DNA from: Parasponia andersonii
Lineage: Eukaryota; Streptophyta; Magnoliopsida; Rosales; Cannabaceae
Length of the DNA: 64,000 bases
Direction: 5' to 3'
Assembly: GCA_002914805.1 (NCBI GenBank)
Contig: JXTB01000018.1
Coordinates: forward strand, 1,514,968 to 1,578,967
The notes under the pieces are model-generated. The model saw only the letters and a program-made list of their open reading frames with translations, did no database searches and was not told the DNA's origin. The number at the start of each line of letters is the position of its first letter. Position 1 is the stretch's first letter. The translations under genes and the position numbers were made by a program. Positions 1 to 13,044 of this stretch are shown one piece after another.

Positions 1-839
1 CTTAGAAGAACCAGTCAAAATTCCAAACTGCAAAGGAAAAAACACACTCCATGGCAACTTGATTGTCAGAACGATAATATACATAAGAAAAAGAGCATTA
101 CTCCAATAGCTTCCTCAATATTTTATTATTTTTATTTTAATATTTTATGGGCTTCTCACAAAATTACTGACCCAGTGTACCAAAAAATTGAAAAATTCTA
201 GAGAGACTGAATTTTTGAAAAATGGAGTTGATTTAGAAAAATATCACTTTTTAAAAATTTATAAAACAATATTTTTAATAAATATTTAGAAAATTATCCT
301 TTTTTCCCTAAATTGGAACTTTGAAATAGTATTCAAAAATAAATAGTTGGGCTACTTGGAGTAACTATTCTAGTTACTTATGGTAACTGGTAACTTCGTT
401 AATTCAAGTGTTTCATCAATTAATAAAAATAGTATTTTTCTAAATATTTTTAAAAATGATATTTTTCTAATTAAAATTTGGAAAATTTCAAACAATTTGA
501 AAATCTAGTATTTTTCAATTTTTTTTTGAAAAATTACTATAAAAAAAATCAAATTTCCTTATGTTTTGTTATTGTCTTTTTTTTTTTTTTTTTCCAGTCT
601 TTAGATAGCCTATTAAATACACCTCCTTGTTCAAGTTACACTATAATGTGGCGGGAAATTAACGTGAATAGTCCTCTTTTGTGGTAGCTTAAATTTTTTA
701 GTCTCATTTTTCAGAATGGCATTTCTAGTGCTCCCTACACAATAAAAAGTCTAAAAATACCCCTAATGTAAATAACCTTTAACTATCCCATCAACTGCTT
801 AAGAATCTTCCATTGTTGTTGCTGTCATTTTTTTTTCCC
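1..839. other. AT-rich intergenic sequence
   Basis: No coding feature is supported here. The stretch is dominated by A/T homopolymers, for example poly-T near 578-594, and by AAAATT-type low-complexity sequence. The open frame near 478-687 is built from homopolymer codons (F, N, K) and has no recognisable family. Confidence 0.6.
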
Positions 840-1590
840 TTTCTTTCTTTGGAAGCCCATGGATTCTTTCAAAACTCACCCAAGATCACGTGGGAAGGTC
901 TGAGGGAGAACTCACGAACCCGAGGGTAAGTCATCCTACTGTTGGGATGTATCTCAATGCCTAGGAAGGCCCTAGAAACTAAGATAAATCCTTCTTTTTT
1001 ATCCGAACAATGGCCTGAGGCCATTCTGAACCTCATAAACGGGCCATCATTGTATTGACCTATGCTAGCTTTTAGCCTAAGGTGTACTATGGCAAGAAAT
1101 AGGCCAATAGCCAAACTACTATAGTATCAGGGGTCTCATCACATTTAATATGCCTTCCTTAGCCAAGATCGAGAGTTAGGATCACTGAACTCCTTCTCAA
1201 GATGGTCTAACGACTCTAATGCACACCAAATCATCTATTTAATACCTTCAACCACCATATTAAAGGTAAGTGGAAACAGAGATCAAAACTCCACCTTTCT
1301 CACTTCTCATTTATGTTCTTCTCATTAATAGCTCTTCATCTAAGATTTTCTCTCACTAAAACTTTGATTGCTGACTTAAGCTTCGGAGTTCATTTAGCAG
1401 GTACCATGCCGGTGCTAGTGCCTAGCACTCCACAATTGCTATCTCAGGACCTCGAGATCAGGAGAGAGATCACCTTTACGCTCTCAGACCCAAACTTAGA
1501 CCGTAGAGGAGTTCTGGCTCAGTTCTCGGTAATTATCGGTGATTGTCACACTCTCTTATAGTGCTAAGGCGAAATTTAGCACCAACAAGT
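840..1590 (+). mobile_element. Old Ty3/gypsy-type LTR remnant (U3/R/U5-like)
   Basis: The stretch is richer in GC than its surroundings. It carries the typical R-U5 phrases of Tat/Ogre-type gypsy LTRs: a leader with CTCACTAAAACTTTGATTGCTGACTT around 1,347-1,378, written here only as a landmark of two parts (CTCACTAAAACTTTG, then ATTGCTGACTT), then a GGAGTT..GCAGG region, and an end TTTAGCACCAACA near 1,576-1,588. Such ends normally abut a primer-binding site, but none is recognisable to the right, so this is an isolated, decayed LTR or solo LTR. No partner LTR was found in the window. An open frame at 1,313-1,561 falls inside it and is not regarded as a gene. The left boundary is approximate. 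Confidence 0.5.
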
Positions 1591-2432
1591 TGCATTCTTT
1601 TTCTTCTTCTTTTATTTTCAAAAAGAATTGATGAAATAGTTATAAATAATAAGTGGTCCATACAAATTTATATCTGCTATAATATATGGTGTTATATATA
1701 TGGTGTTATAGCAAAATGACTGAATTATAAATCAGTTTTAAGTAAATGTTCATTTTTTCTGATATTGTAGCAAAATGACTGGTAGATCAATGTATATGTC
1801 TAATAAAAAAAATGATGTACCCAATATAAACACTAATATGCTTAGTAAATAAATTAAAATAAGTATGCCAAATATAAAAATACATATACTCGGATATTTA
1901 GCTATAAAAAAAATATACATTTATTAAAATAAAATGTAAAAAAAAAAAAAAAAAAAAGAAAGAAAGATACTCTGTGAGAGTAGTACTAGAGACACGCATA
2001 AACTACACACAAAATCCACACATATTAACATGACACATGTTTTAACCATCCATATATACAGCGTGATCCTACTTTAAAAAAATATACGAGTAGTTAAAAT
2101 ACATATTACGTCATTATGTATAATTTTTTGTGTAATTTGTGTGTATCCCTAGTATTATTTTACTCTATAATTTCCTTATAATAATTTTCTGTTTTGAAAT
2201 AGGAACTAGGAAGAAAGCCTTTGGCGAAACCGAATCCAAATCGAGGCTTATATATCGGTTTTCAATAACCAATTTTAGATATGGGCTTTAGACTGGTTAG
2301 ACGTAGATGCACAAAGTCACAAGCGTGCGCCATGCCAATTTGCAATACATAGACACAATTTGTTGGGCTATATAAACAATAAATGTGTGCAATTTTGATT
2401 TGATTTACAAATTTGTTTGAATAGTGGTTTCT

Positions 2433-2457
2433 TATATATATATATATATATATATAT
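2433..2457. repeat. (TA)n microsatellite
   Basis: About 12 uninterrupted TA dinucleotides. Confidence 0.9.
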
Positions 2458-2760
2458 TTAAAAAAATAGCTAATCAAACATATTTGTAAATTTAATCTAA
2501 ATTCTGTTATAAGATTGAGAACAAATGATCAATGGTTTATGCATCAAACTAAGTAAAGTATATGTAGATGTGAAAATATATTATATGACATTAATAATTT
2601 TTAGTCCCGTATTGGAACTTAGTCATAACTCTTACCTCAAAAATATCTATAAACACTTTCGTAACTTCAATACTTCAATTTTCATTTAAGATTACACCAA
2701 TCTAAATCTATTATAGGATATGCTAGTGAATAGGCCTAGGCTACACTTTTAATTTCTAAT

Positions 2761-2945
2761 AACTATCCTACTCGGACATTTCTCAACCGATGTTGGGTTC
2801 ACAATATAGCAACCGACGTGTCCAAATCAACCTCCATATAATTAATAAACAACTATCCTACTCGAACATTTCTCAACTGATATTAGGTTTTAACACTATA
2901 GCACAATATAGCGTGTCCAAATCAACCTCCATATAATTAATAAAC
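2761..2945. repeat. Tandem duplication of a ~90-95 bp unit
   Basis: Copy 1 (2,761-2,850) and copy 2 (2,851-2,945) both begin AACTATCCTACTCG and both end TCCATATAATTAATAAAC. The middle differs by substitutions and a short insertion, so the duplication is not recent. No coding content was seen. Confidence 0.85.
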
Positions 2946-3899
2946 AGTAGTCATAACATAAGATATATTGTAATTAAAATAAGAATATCCATTTGACATT
3001 GTTGTTCCATTTAACACTGACTAAACACCACCATTAATGCTCCATGATCCTAAATACCTTTTGGATGACAGTCTTTTTAGAAAGAACTTGATTGAATTGA
3101 GTTTCACTGACACCATCTCGGCAAGAAAATGATTGCAGAATACAAGAATGATGAATAAAATCAACTTGCATAATACTTGATTGAATTTGATTGCCTAAAG
3201 ACTATAATGTTGTTAGGTTTTTTTTCTCGTTAAATTTATAGAACTCTAATAGATGACTCATGTTTGAAAGGAAAAAAAAAAAGGAAAAGAAGATAGGATA
3301 ATAATTGAGACAACAATGAAAAATGTATTCCATAACATTCAATTGAAGTGCATGAAATTCTCATCTGATCATTCCTTTATGTTTAGAATTTTCAAATGTA
3401 TACAATCTTGAATAATCTCAAGGCGATGTTGTTACGCTGAAACTAATGCTCTGTATTTGGTTTGAAAGGGCCAATACCTCAACATCTGAGTAGAATTTAA
3501 TTCAACGAACTAATCAAGAAATAAAAATGACGAACTTACAGCTGCTATCAAAGGACTAGATTCATCATGTGGCTTTCAATAGGTTATGTTATGCATAATT
3601 TCTTGACTGCTCAAATAATCTGCTCGCTTATGATCATGAGAATTATGGGCATTCAAAGTGAGAAGACCTGTTCGAAAGAATGAGAAAAAAGTGTAATAAT
3701 TGGTAGCAAGCAAGCCTACTTCAAACCCAGTTTCCTCAATTATTGATGAAATTATTGTGGTTTATTAAATAAGAAAGTGGAAGACAAAACTCACCCATTC
3801 CCAACAGTCCTGTATTACTTCCAACTACTACTACCTACTAGCTACAGTAACACTATAGTGAGCTCATTCCAAGTATTATATATAAACCCCTAAAATAAG

Positions 3900-6223
3900 A
3901 AAAAAAAAAGGTCGGATCCGAAACCCTCGAAATTCTATTGTATAATTTTCTCCTAAAAATTTTCTCAATAATAATAATGATTACAACGGATGTAGATGGA
4001 TTTAATTCCATCTAAACCACTATAAAATCATGTAATTTTATCTTCTTTATCATCATTTTACTATCCAAAATTACAATTCCATCGTTACATCAATTGTGGT
4101 GTCATTAACCAATTTTTGGTATCAATAATTTGGTGCTAGAATGAGAGCCTCTGCCTTAAAAATCCCATAGAAAGTGTTATCCCGACTAAGACATGGTGAT
4201 TATAAGGCGTAATAATACCTCACCTGCAAAAGAGGTTATGGCATCCCAGGCAACAGGAATTAGAAATAATCCATCCTAAATCCAAGGTAAAACACTTGCT
4301 AGTGTTGTTAGAGTCCAACAAGTTCCCATTGAAAAGTCTTCATTCGGAAGGCACTTGTCTTGTAGAAAGGAGGTGGCATTTAGGAAAAGAACTAATAGAA
4401 GGAACAGATCATCGTACAAATCTGACCAATATCTATGCGCGACAGATCAACGAAGAGGAAGCTATCAATGAAGTTCGAACTGCTATTGATTCAATCAAAA
4501 CCCTATTAGAAGATTTAACAGGGCGAATAGCTCACCATCAGCTACCAAGGCTGTCGAGACGCCATCTCATACAGCCCAACCATGTTCGAGGTCATTCAGA
4601 TGCAAGGACGATACCAGAAGTATCACATGTGCAAAGTTCAATAGAACGTGAAAACACACTTCCAAATCTTAGCCAGCTTACTAGAACCAAAACTAGAAGC
4701 TCACCAACTAAGCCTTCACGAAAGAATCAATCAGCATCATAACAAAATTAACTAGCTCGAGTTGGTAGAAGTGTGTTTGAAAAGATAGGTCACATGAAGA
4801 GCATCCTTGGTCAGGCAAAAGAGGGTGATCTACAAGTCCGTTTAATTCAACGACAAGCTAATACAGCTTAGACAGGGATAATCAGGAATATGATTGCTAT
4901 GCTTGCTAGCAAAAAAAAGAGCCTATAGTTGACGAATTAGCTCTTATGAGAATCACGCTGAATCATTTAGCTGCACATGAAGAATTTCAATTTGAGGGAT
5001 ATTATTCACCCTTCACCAAAGAAAGTCACGAAGTAACTCTTCTAGATGGATTCAAAATGCCAACTATAGTGGCATATGAAGGAAAGACGGATCTTCGTGA
5101 TCACCTCGACTCTTTCAATGTCCTGATGGATTTGAACAAAGTCCAATCTCCAACTCTTTGTAGATGTATTGCAATCACACTTGTAAATGGGGCAAAGAAA
5201 TGGTTTAAGAATAAGCCAAAGGAATCGATCACTTCATGGGAACAATTCTCACATGACTTCATCCTCCAATTTCAAGCCTTAAGAGCTTATGCCGTATCTT
5301 GTTTAACTCTTATTAATTTAAAGCAAAGAGAAAACGAAACTTTTCGCTCTTATCTTTAGAGATTTAACGAAGAGGCAGCCAAAGTAAGAAAAGTCCCAGA
5401 TAGAGGAACACGTATGGCTTTAGTTGGAGGTATTCGAGCAAATGACCTACCTTGGAGGAATCTACAAAAGATACACTATATGGGGTTAGAAGATTTCTAC
5501 CAACGAGCAGAAAAATATATGGGGATCGAGAATGCATAGGAAATAGTTAGCTTGTCAAAATCTGATGAACGTGTAAAAGAAAAAAAAAAGAAAAAAAAAA
5601 AAGACAAACAAAAGTAGAAAGGAGGTGTCATACGGGCTTCCTAATCGAAACGAGAACAGAAGAGATCTCGAGCTGTGGAAAAGAAACCTTCACGAGCCAC
5701 AAAGTTCACCTATTATTCAAAACTCAACAAAAGTAGGGAGAATGTGCTTATTGCCACAGAAGATTATGTCCCTTATGGATGACCTCCCTTAATGGCAAAA
5801 GGGTGATGAATGAGGAGATATTAAAATAAATACTACCGATTCCATAGAGATCATAGACATGACATCAATGATTATAATGATCTGAAGGAAGAAATTAAAG
5901 AAGTAATTCAGCAGGGTTATCTTGATAGGTATTGCAAAAGAAGAAATCATTTTCGAAGGGATGAGCAAGAAAAGCATGCGAGATCACCTATTCGAGGTAA
6001 TCAAAATGATGATGTGTGAGGAGAAATTCACATAATTTTTAGAGGACCCCATATGGTAGGAATGTCGAGGACAAGCCAAAAAGAAAATATGTTTGTGATG
6101 CTCAAAGACCTCTATGAAATGATGTTTTCCATAGAAGATTAATCAGCAAAAACTACCGAACAATGAGCAAGCCAATCATCTTTACTAAAGATGATTTCCG
6201 AAGTATCCACCAACCATATAATG
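3900..6223 (+). mobile_element. Tat-like Ty3/gypsy element, 5' part (leader and gag)
   Basis: From about 3.95 to 4.15 kb the sequence resembles the U5/leader of Tat-lineage elements (ACCACTATAAAATC, then AATTTGGTGCTAGAA). From about 4.3 to 5.6 kb the translation matches a gypsy gag. It has the FKMPT..AYEGKTDLRDHLDSF block, a W-F core (AKKWFKNKP) and the QFQALRAY..LKQRENETFRSYL block. The element is broken, with several breaks. At 6,223 it is interrupted by a Copia element and resumes at about 17,126 with the protease region. It is older than the Copia insertion, judged by nesting and by its decay. Confidence 0.75.
6219..6223. repeat. Target-site duplication of the Copia element (left)
   Basis: TAATG immediately precedes the left LTR and is repeated directly after the right LTR at 17,121-17,125. 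A 5-bp duplication is what Copia integrases usually leave. Confidence 0.85.
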
Positions 6224-7872
6224 TGCTGGTGTTAGCCGGAATAAATTTCCGGAAAATATTTTTCATAAAATCAATTTCAAGAACACTATGGTTTTGTAAA
6301 ATCAAGAAACGCAGCAGAATTGGTCGTTTAAAATTTTTCTTTTACAAAATATTTCAGATCGTGATCTGACATAAATTAACTCTTGATCTAAACAAGAACA
6401 ATATCTGGATTCGCTCCACAATCTTCTCGTCTTCCTGTCTATTCTCGAAAGCCGTTTGATTGATCCAGTGGGTGGTCATCTTCTTGATTCCCAACAAAGA
6501 GATCCGTAGAAAAACAAGAAGACAATTTCCTTGAACCGATTTCTCCAGGATAGCCGAAACACCAAGGACAATAAATCCCTAGTAGTGGCCGATTTTCTCT
6601 ACTCTCTCTCTCTCTCTCTGTTATGCGTGTCACACTTTTTTCCTTTGAGTATTTCACGTGTAACACTTGTATATATATGCTAGAGAACTTTTTTCTTAAC
6701 TATAGAGAGATTAGTAAACCCTAATGGGCTTATTGGGCTTGTTAGGTTCAACTAATCATCAAAAAATTATTAGGCTTTAATATGAGCTAGACAGGAGACC
6801 AGATGGATCCATAAAACCCAAGCTAGCCATATACCTACTATTATAATTAACTCTTAATTATGATTGAGCCTTGTCTACTAATATTGGGGCACACCACTAT
6901 AAGCCCAATATTGAACTCTTGGATTAAATGTCATTTATTTTTCTGTGAAGCTTATTAACAATTAATTAGCTTGATCCATTTAGCATATACTATATCTGTA
7001 GATATACCTCCAATGTAATGCCATACTAGTAGGGTGAAATTACCGTATTACCCCTCTAGTACATATTTATCTTTGAGTTGCCATTTTTCATCTAATGGAT
7101 AATAGTTGTCTATGGTGTTTGTATCTGCTTATACCAACACAGTTAAATTCACATAGTGAATACCGGAGCCCTGGTTTATATTATCCAAGTACTTGAAAAA
7201 ACTTAAAGTGACATCATATGCATGGTATCCATCATGAAAAACATTCTACATATTTCATATACCTTATCTTCTAAGATACCGGAGTTCGAACCATAAATCG
7301 AAACTAGTCCTTTAATAACTCAAAACGAGAAAACACATGAAAGTAAGTTCGTTAATCACTAGGATTAAGGTTTTCTACAATAGTACTAGATTAGTAAAAT
7401 TAGAAATTTGAGTTACGGTACTTAACCTCAAATTCTAATTAACTAGGTTCTGCTCGATGCTGTTATAACTTTCTTATAACATACTAGTGTTTTTATCCGA
7501 AGACTCACTTCGATAATTAGAGATTTTATTAATTAAATAGACAACACTATATTCTATGGCATAGTAAAGTATTCCATCTTCAATATGCAGAATGCGAATA
7601 ATTTAATTTAGACATAATGAAATAAAGAATATAATGTCTCCCACATATGAACTCGTCATACGAATAATTCTTTATTACTCATTTCATGTCTTAGAATCTT
7701 TTAGATGTTTGCATAAGATAAACATACACATCACATGTATATCAATGGGACATAAATAAAATGGAAATTCATAATATGGAATTTATTAATAACAAATGGA
7801 TATTAAATAATCTAATAAATATTGTTTATAATGTCTTAATAATAAACTACTTTATAGGACATTATTTCAACA
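6224..7872 (-). repeat. Copia LTR, left copy (3' LTR of the element)
   Basis: The repeat is about 1,649 bp. It begins TGCTGGTGTTAG and ends TTTCAACA on the plus strand, and aligns along its whole length with 15,464-17,120. It contains a CT-dinucleotide run near 6,601-6,619, a TATATATA stretch near 6,670, and TGGGCTTATTGGGCTTG near 6,725. On its inner side it abuts the polypurine tract. Confidence 0.9.
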
Positions 7873-7886
7873 ATCTTCTACTTGGC
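7873..7886 (-). other. Copia polypurine tract
   Basis: On the minus strand the bases before the 3' LTR read CCAAGTAGAAGAT. This is a purine-rich tract like the AAGTGGGAGAT sequence usual before Copia 3' LTRs. Confidence 0.7.
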
Positions 7887-8884
7887 CTTTAAAGCAGATG
7901 TGACATATCATATAGTCCCATTCCTTCTAGGTGGTCCTCAAATACTTTGGTAACCAAAGATTTGGTAAAAGAATCAGCAAGGTTCTCTGCAAACACTGTC
8001 ATACTCACTATCACGTCTCCTCTTTGAACAATTTCTCTGAGTACATGATATTTCCTCTCTATATGTTTTCCCCTCTTATGGCTTCTGGGCTCTCTGGAGT
8101 TAGCAACTGCTCCACTGTTATCACAGTAAAGTGTCATAGGTTGCTATGCTCTAGGTACTACCTCAAGGTCCAAAAGAAAATTACAAAGCCAGATCGCCTC
8201 TTTAGCTGCTTCAGAAGCCGCCACATATTCGACCTCCATGGTTGAATTTGCAACACAAGATTGCTTGATACTCCTCTATATAATGGCTCCACTACCAAGG
8301 GTAAAGACTGAACCAGAGGTTAATCTTCTAGAGCCTTTATCAGATTAACAATCTGAATCAGTATATCCAACAGGTGTTAGATCTTCTCTAGAGTATACAA
8401 GCATATGATTTCTAGTTCTCCGAAGATACTTTAGAATATGCTTAACTGCACCCCAATGTTCAGGTCCTGGATTGGATTCGTAACGACTTACAATCCCAAC
8501 AGTATAACAAATATCTGGTCTTGTGCAAAGCATAACATACATGAGACTTTCCACTGCCGAAGCATAAGGAATATTTCTCATCTGTTTCTTCTCTTTTTCA
8601 ATCTTAGGAGAATTCTCATTAGATAAAGTAATTCCTTTACGAAAGGGTGTTAAACCTTTCTTAGAATGATGCATTACAAACCTTACCAGTATTTTGTCTA
8701 TATATGAAGTGTGTGATAAAACTATGCGTTTGTTCTTTCTATCTCGTAGAATCTGTATTCCTAGAACATAGCAAGCTTCACCTAAGTCCTTCATATCAAA
8801 CTGTTGTGCTAACCAGACTTTCACTGATGATAATGATCCAACATCATTCCCAATGATTAGAATATCATCAACATACAGTACCAT

Positions 8885-11187
8885 AAAAATCACTTTGTTA
8901 TCCTGAATTCTTTTACAGACACAAGGTTCATCTATGTTTCGTTCAAAACCATAAGACTTAATTGCTTCATCAAATCTTATGTTCCATGATCTAGATGCTT
9001 GCTTGAGTCCATAAATAGATCTCTTAAGTTCACAAACTTTTCTTTCTTGACCTTTTTCAATGAATCCTTCTGGTTGTATCATATAGATACGTTCATCAAG
9101 ATTGACATTCAGGAATGCAGCCTTGACGTCCATTTGCCATATCTCATAATCAAGAGATGCAGTGATGGATAAGAGTATATGAATAGACTTGATCATAGCT
9201 ACAGGAGAGAAAGTTTCTTCATAGTCGATACCTTCCTTCTGTGTATAACCTTTTGCAACTAACCTTGGCTTGAAAGTCTCTACTTTCCCATCTATTCCTC
9301 TCTTTCTCTTATAGACACACTTACACCCAATGGGTTTTATCCCTTTAGGTGGATCTACAAGTTTCCAGACTTTATTAGAGTACATGGACTCTATTTCAGA
9401 TTCCATTACCTTTTGCCAGAGATCTTTATCAACATCATCCATTGCTTCATTGTAGGTGTAAGGATCAATTCTTGGTCACAAGACTCTCCTATTCCCAAGC
9501 ATCTTTCAGGTTGTCTCACAACTCTCCCACTACGACGAAGATCTGATGTTTATTCAGTTTCAAGTAATTTATCTTTTCTAAGTGTTTTCTCTATCTTATC
9601 TTCTATAGATGGGCTGATAACATCATCAGTTAATTCTTCTAGAACTAATTTACTTTTGGGCTTGAAATCTTTCATATAGTTTTCTTCCAAGAAAGTAGTA
9701 TTTATACTTATAAATACTTTCTTTTCTTCAGTATTATAGAAATAATACCCTCTAGTTCCTTTTGGGTAACCTACAGATAGACACAATTCAGATCGTGATT
9801 CCAACTTAGTCGTTTTCCCTTTCAACACGTATGCTGGACAACTCCAAATATGGATATGACGCAAACTAGATTTATATCCTTTCCATAATTCAAATAGAAT
9901 CTTAGGTACTGACTTAGAAGGAACTCTATTCAGCAGGTATATAGCAGTTTCTAAGGCATAACCCCAAAAAGATGCGAGTAATTGTGAATAACTGAGCATC
10001 GACCTAACCATATCCAAAAGTGTCCTATTTCTTCTNAAAAATCACTTTGTTATCCTGAATTCTTTTACAGACACAAGGTTCATCTATGTTTCGTTCAAAA
10101 CCATAAGACTTAATTGCTTCATCAAATCTTATGTTCCATGATCTAGATGCTTGCTTGAGTCCATAAATAGATCTCTTAAGTTCACAAACTTTTCTTTCTT
10201 GACCTTTTTCAATGAATCCTTCTGGTTGTATCATATAGATACGTTCATCAAGATTGACATTCAGGAATGCAGCCTTGACGTCCATTTGCCATATCTCATA
10301 ATCAAGAGATGCAGTGATGGATAAGAGTATATGAATAGACTTGATCATAGCTACAGGAGAGAAAGTTTCTTCATAGTCGATACCTTCCTTCTGTGTATAA
10401 CCTTTTGCAACTAACCTTGGCTTGAAAGTCTCTACTTTCCCATCTATTCCTCTCTTTCTCTTATAGACACACTTACACCCAATGGGTTTTATCCCTTTAG
10501 GTGGATCTACAAGTTTCCAGACTTTATTAGAGTACATGGACTCTATTTCAGATTCCATTACCTTTTGCCAGAGATCTTTATCAACATCATCCATTGCTTC
10601 ATTGTAGGTGTAAGGATCAATTCTTGGTCACAAGACTCTCCTATTCCCAAGCATCTTTCAGGTTGTCTCACAACTCTCCCACTACGACGAAGATCTGATG
10701 TTTATTCAGTTTCAAGTAATTTATCTTTTCTAAGTGTTTTCTCTATCTTATCTTCTATAGATGGGCTGATAACATCATCAGTTAATTCTTCTAGAACTAA
10801 TTTACTTTTGGGCTTGAAATCTTTCATATAGTTTTCTTCCAAGAAAGTAGTATTTATACTTATAAATACTTTCTTTTCTTCAGTATTATAGAAATAATAC
10901 CCTCTAGTTCCTTTTGGGTAACCTACAGATAGACACAATTCAGATCGTGATTCCAACTTAGTCGTTTTCCCTTTCAACACGTATGCTGGACAACTCCAAA
11001 TATGGATATGACGCAAACTAGATTTATATCCTTTCCATAATTCAAATAGAATCTTAGGTACTGACTTAGAAGGAACTCTATTCAGCAGGTATATAGCAGT
11101 TTCTAAGGCATAACCCCAAAAAGATGCGAGTAATTGTGAATAACTGAGCATCGACCTAACCATATCCAAAAGTGTCCTATTTCTTCT
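8885..11187. repeat. Perfect 1,151-bp direct duplication joined by a single N
   Basis: Bases 8,885-10,035 and 10,037-11,187 appear identical at a constant offset of 1,152, with a lone N at 10,036 between them. Both copies carry the same reverse-transcriptase and integrase coding segments of the Copia element. Identity over more than 1 kb in an element whose LTRs differ by several per cent, with an N exactly at the junction, points to two overlapping contigs that were placed end to end. Confidence 0.9.
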
Positions 11188-13044
11188 TTCAGCAACACTA
11201 TTTAGTTGAGACATACCAGGTGCTGTGAGTTGGGATAGGATCCCATTGTCTGTGAGAAATTCAGAGAATTCTCCGGAGAGGTATTCACCACCTCGATCAA
11301 ATCGAAAGGTCTTTATGTTTATTCCTAACTGCTTTTAAGTTTCCGTTTTGAATTCTCTGACTTTTTAAAAGAATCCGATTTGCGTTGCATTAGGTAAACA
11401 TAACCAAATCTAGAATAATCATCCTAAACATAATGAAGTATTCAAAACCTCCTCATGCTTGAATATTTAAGGGTCCACGGATATCAGTGTGTACTAACTC
11501 AAGACATTCTTGAACTCTAAGACTTTTTCCAGTAAATGGCCTTTAAGTCATTTTACCTTCCAGACAGGATTCACAAGTTGGTAATGGTTTGATTTCTAAC
11601 GAACTTAGAGGTCCATCATTGACTAACCTTTGAATTCTGTTTAGGTTAATATAACCGAGTCTTAAATGCCAGAGATAAGTTTCATCATTAGTACTTACTT
11701 TCACTTTCTTATGTTTAGATTCTATATGTTCAGAAACATTTTCAAGATTATGTAATGAGATACTTTTAGGTTGAATAAAGAAAAGATTACTCCTATGAGT
11801 ACCAGTGGAAATAAGACTTTTATTCTTTCTAATAGAAACTTTATTGTCAAAATGAACAGAATAACTTTGTCTCATTAAACAGGAAACAGAAATCAAATTT
11901 CGTTTAAACACTGGAATATAATAACAATTCTTTATTTCTAAAAACCTAAAATCATCGAAATTCAAAATAATATCTCCCATTGCACTAGCTTCAACTATTG
12001 AGCCATCTCCCAATCGCAATGTGAACTCTTCACTAGTGAACTTCCTAGTTTCCTTGAACCCCTACAAAGTATTACAAACATGGTCAGTGGCTCCCAAATC
12101 TATGACCCAAGAATCGATAGAATCAACCACATGACAAGCCTCAATGAATAACAAATTGTCATTACCTTGTTTGTCATTGCCGTTGTCCTTCTCCTTTTTA
12201 AGGGCTAGGCAAGTTTTACAGTTCCTCTTCCAATGTCCATCCTCACCGTAGTGGAAACTTTTTTCTTTGGTTTGGCATCCTTCTTAGTCTTTTTTTTCTT
12301 TGGACCTAGAGAAGCACGAGTCTTTTTCTTCCCCTTACCTTTGCCTTTCGACTTAGGTTTGGAAGAACTAGCTTGAGCTATATTAGCCTCAGCTGACCCC
12401 GACTTATTCTTCTTAAGAATATTATCTGTTATTTGCAGATCTTTCATCAGGCTAGTAAGAGTATAATCCTTTTGGCGAATCTCATGATCAATCTTAAATT
12501 GATTGAAAGTGTCTAACAATATGTTCAAAACCATGTCAATTTGGGTGTCACAATCAATTTCAGCTCCAAGGATTTCCAGTTCATTGAGGTATGCGACGAA
12601 TTTCATCATATGTTCCCAAACTGGAGTACCCTTCTTTTGATGAAGATTCATAAATGCACTTGTAGCCTCATTTCTAGCTTGAAAACCGAGACTGGCGAAC
12701 ATTTCGTCAACACTCAACATAATGTCAACAGCAATATCCATTCCACGATGTTGTTGTTGCAATATATTGCTCATTGAGCAAAGTATATAGCATTTAGCCA
12801 TCTCATCAGATTACTTCCACTTATCATATAAGTTTCTTTCATCATTGGTGGATTCCTCAGTTGGCTGAGCAGGACATGGAGTGGTGAGAACCCACTTATG
12901 TTTATCAGCAGTAAGCACTATGTCTAGGTTACGTTTCCAGTCTACATAGTTTTCACAGTCCAGCTTGTTTTGTATGAGTAAAGTGGATAAGGGATTAAGT
13001 GCTATATCTACTGAAAAATAAATAAATATTCCACGTATAAGCAA

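Larger units (their letters stand above)
1591..3890. other. AT-rich intergenic sequence between retroelement remnants
   Basis: No gene was recognised. It contains a poly-A run near 1,939-1,957, a TA microsatellite at 2,433-2,457, and a tandem duplication at 2,761-2,945 listed separately. The short minus-strand open frame over 2,262-2,477 reads through the TA repeat and has no family resemblance. Confidence 0.55.
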
